Assembly: GCA_963680875.1 (NCBI GenBank)
Contig: OY804575.1
Span: 30,966,494 to 31,030,493 of the forward strand
DNA length: 64,000 nt
DNA from: Bathymodiolus brooksi
Taxonomy: Eukaryota > Mollusca > Bivalvia > Mytilida > Modiolidae
Direction of reading: 5' to 3'
Of this stretch, positions 60,880 through 64,000 are shown piece by piece. The notes under the pieces were generated by a model. It saw only the letters and a program-made list of their open reading frames with translations, was not told where the DNA came from and made no database searches. Position 1 is the stretch's first letter, and each line of letters begins with the position of its first letter. The position numbers and the translations under genes are program-made.

Positions 60880-63720
60880 AGAAATCGCAAAATCGGCATT
60901 CGGTCAAATATACTACTGGTGGGGCGAGAAAGCTAAACATTTCATTAATATGCAAAGCAAATTGGTGGTGCTGTGTACCAACACTGTGGGATCGATTGCA
61001 GCAGAGGAAAGAACACAAGATTGTCAGTTAAAAATCGTTCCTCTAACACTGTTAGGTTGAATGTTCATATGTTCAAAATATTTAATACACCACAGTATCA
61101 TTCGTTCCCATTGAAGAAGATATACGTGCATTGTATGGTTATCACCTGCTTGCCATGCTTATATACATTCAAGGGTACAGACCAGATGGCAAATTATCGA
61201 ATATCTTAGAACAATAAATTTAGATAATGCAAATTTTCAAAGGTATTTATATTAGTTATTTCCTGGAAACACCTTGTTGGGTTTGTATGCTTAGAAAACA
61301 ATTGTGAGACTACTGCTTTTTGAAAAGTATTTTAGCAAAACAAATGTTAACCCTATTTCAAATGGGAGTGAGCTCGGGTGCTAAGGAGGAGTATGCAGTT
61401 CCTAATCCACTAAATGCACCCGTCATGTGTTTCTCATGATAAAAATCCGCTAATAAATGTTATTCGGTGACAGGCCAGGCATGAAAGAAGTGACCACTAC
61501 AAACAGAACGCATGGTCATGATTACCTCTTTGATATCTTCAATTTTTTCTTGCAGCAGCTTAAAAAGATCAACAGTATGCTATGAGTGATCGTTGGTGCT
61601 CCATTTCTATTTTTAGAAAAGTAACATTTCCTAACATTTTTTTCGACAAAATAAATATTCATATTTTGTGGTATGTTTTGTCTCTGGGTTTGTTTTTGTG
61701 ATATAATTTTCTTAAATTCAAAAATTAGTATTTTTTACAATACACAAATGTAATTGCTTTTTGTTCACACAAGACATTCTACAATCGAGAATACAATACT
61801 TTCTGTTTTGAAGCGATAAAGACAATTCTACACAATATTACACTCAGCCTTGCGTACACTCTTTACGGGAAGAGGATTACTTTGTTCGTTTTGTTATCTT
61901 TGGATGCACTCCATCAATGCATGACGATCATAAATACGACTATGTAGGTCAACATCTTTATACGTGTATCTGTGCATAACTTATGAAAACCAAATAAAAT
62001 GTAATCAATTTACAAAGACTAGAAGGAAAGTGTTTCCTTCAACCAAATCAAAACCTAGCCTAAAATATCATCTTAAGCCTCAACATAATCAATTAAGAGA
62101 TTGTTCCACAGTAATAACAGGGCGTTGTTAAAAGTGACAAGTCGGTTTGTTGTCTATGAAGTAAATCAAGACTGGTGGCCAGCTAAAGTAAGTTAAAATT
62201 ATCCGTTTCAAGAAGTTCACAAAAAGATGTTCAGTTTTATGATTTGTAATGATCAAAACGTATTGGGTGTTTGTTGAGCCTTTTCTTCTCTGTTTGTTTG
62301 TTTATTTGTTAGGTTGTTTGTTTTCAAATTGAGATCTACTACCATGTAAAATATCTAAACTTAGAATGACCTTATTGCTATTAAATGAAATATGTTACTA
62401 CATCATTTTGTTTGTAAGTTATGTAAAATAGAGAGTCTCCATACATATCATCAAGTATTGTTTAAATGTTGATAACGATGTGCTAACCTACAAAAGAATT
62501 AGTCAGTTTACAGTAAACAAAATCAGGTAAATCTCCCTTTTATTTATTTTCAGGACAAATTCAAATTTATTTTACTATAGTAAGCTTTGTTGTATGTATA
62601 ATATATGCGTAGATAAACAAACGTTCAACATTTATAGATATTCAACTTTTATTTACTTGATTCGATGTATAAAATGTCGGATATGAAACAATGTTTTATT
62701 ATCATGATTATAGTAGTTTGTGTGTGTGGTGTATCATGTTTCAATGTAGAATTCTTTATATTGCTACCAAAACAGACTGCCTTCAAAATCTTGAACATTG
62801 TCCAATGTTATCTTAGTTCTACCTCTATCAAATATTGACCGTCTTGAACAGCTGATTGTCGTTTGATGTTCGGGTGTATTTACTTTGTGTCAGTAAGCAG
62901 GTGTTCAATAAAATGCAAAAATATGACTGCCCTTACTCAACCTTCCATTAAATTATGGTGGAGCAGGGTAATTCTCGTTTGAATATAAGTTTTGAATTAT
63001 TTTTCTGAGAAGACTTTTATCTATGTACAAATTATGGGCAACTATTGTAATAATTTGAATTTCATTTAAAAGCATACACAATCACAGGTAATATCATGTT
63101 TGTATCTTACTGAGAGCACGTGATCATATGAATATATGTAATGATTACATTTCAGTTTAACAAGTCGTTTCATTCCTCGTACCCAGATATATCGCACTCG
63201 GGACAAGCACACTAATCATTACACCTCTGATGTGGTCCTCATTGGATTTCTGTCCAATAATGTTCATTGGTAATAACTTATGTTATAACTTATCTGTTTA
63301 AGAGTGAGTTATATACTTTTGACAATTTTTTATTGGAGTTATGTTCCATGTTGAGGGCAAAATGGTTCCCGTTCCATGCAAGAACAACGAAATGAACAAT
63401 TTATTTGGGAGAATGTTCTTAAAATTTGTAGATATTTGAACTTGTAAAAACATAGCTTAATGGTATAGCAAATAAAAAAAAAAAAGTCGTTACTACATTT
63501 ATATTGTATATAGAGTATGAGAAGCATATTAGTTATTTTAAATTGCATGAAATGAACACCTTTGTCCGGCTTAAAAGGAAGCGACTTCTACAAAAAAAAA
63601 ACGAGAAAAAATAATTTTAGAATCGAGTCGAAAAATTGCAAATCGTTTATTAAGCAGTTAATTCTTCAGAAAACATGGTCATATACATGCATGCAGATTT
63701 TGCATGGGAAGTATGTTGTG
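60880..63720. other. Gene-free stretch
   Basis: A degraded family M relative lies at 61360-61530. Otherwise AT-rich DNA without exons, RNA genes or arrays that I can recognise. Confidence 0.4.
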
Positions 63721-63734
63721 TGTATATATATATT

Positions 63735-63775
<41 letters not shown>
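63735..63775. repeat. (GT)n microsatellite
   Basis: About 20 uninterrupted GT repeats after a TATATA tract. Confidence 0.95.
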
Positions 63776-63777
<2 letters not shown>

Positions 63778-64000
63778 CAATATTCACCTCAAAATTCTCG
63801 TACTAATTTTTATTTTTGGGACCCATTACATAATGGTTTCTACCCGAACAGATGTACACAAGAAGGACTCATTATTAACTTCAATGTGTGCTTGTGAATT
63901 ATTATGAAAAGAGAGCTGAAACAGTGATGGTCAATAATTCCATTAGTATCAACTAAGCTAACAACCTTTTCTTAACTCAAATCATTGAACATAAGAAAGA

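Overview
This is animal nuclear DNA: AT-rich, intron-dense and crowded with repeats, with no long open reading frames. Three things point to a bivalve mollusc, most likely a mussel (Mytilidae). There are clustered genes mixing fucolectin-like F5/8 type C (FTP) domains with MEGF-type EGF-like domains; there are dispersed repeats of a type I associate with mussel sequence (recognised from memory, not searched); and there are tRNA-derived SINEs plus remains of DIRS-like and LINE retrotransposons. The organism call is an inference.

Genes. All recognisable coding sequence is short exons on the minus strand, each bounded by AG/GT splice sites and almost all in phase 1-1. Locus 1 runs from 24.84 kb down to 1.75 kb: a signal-peptide exon, N-half and C-half F5/8C exons, then EGF exons. 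Inside it lies a fourfold tandem array (9.93-14.70 kb, period 1192-1195 bp) in which every unit carries one EGF exon and one C-half F5/8C exon. Locus 2 runs from 54.59 kb down to 42.07 kb and repeats the same exon order and intron sequence, but it is decaying: a one-base deletion in its N-half F5/8C exon, a one-base insertion in one EGF exon and a stop codon in another. A third, mixed set of EGF exons lies at 36.5-40.8 kb, some open and some broken. I see no transmembrane or cytoplasmic exon, so I cannot say whether the products are secreted lectin-like proteins or the outer parts of a receptor (scavenger-receptor or MEGF-like, or receptor phosphatase-like).

Layout. 1-780 bp is a 60-bp minisatellite. 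0.8-9.9 kb holds the 3' part of locus 1 with a 1.9-kb TTAA-flanked DNA transposon. 9.9-14.7 kb is the exon-pair array. 14.7-24.8 kb is the 5' part of locus 1. 25-36 kb is gene-poor and holds a 784-bp foldback element, a 47-bp minisatellite and SINEs. 36.5-42 kb is the mixed EGF cluster. 42-54.6 kb is locus 2. 53.4-54.1 kb is a repeat carrying 150-bp tandem units with nuclear-receptor-like half-sites. 57.3-60.9 kb is a DIRS-like fragment, then a LINE fragment whose ORF2 breaks off into a second 47-bp minisatellite. 61-64 kb is gene-free and ends near a (GT)n tract.

How it fits together. The segmental copies (blocks at 0.8-2.3/41.1-42.6, 2.3-4.7/14.7-16.25/44.0-46.0 and 6.6-9.9/16.25-20.0/46.0-47.7 kb) show repeated duplication of exon cassettes. 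Because the copies differ by insertions, they supply empty sites that date and delimit several mobile elements. The picture is birth-and-death evolution of a modular, probably carbohydrate-recognising extracellular protein family.
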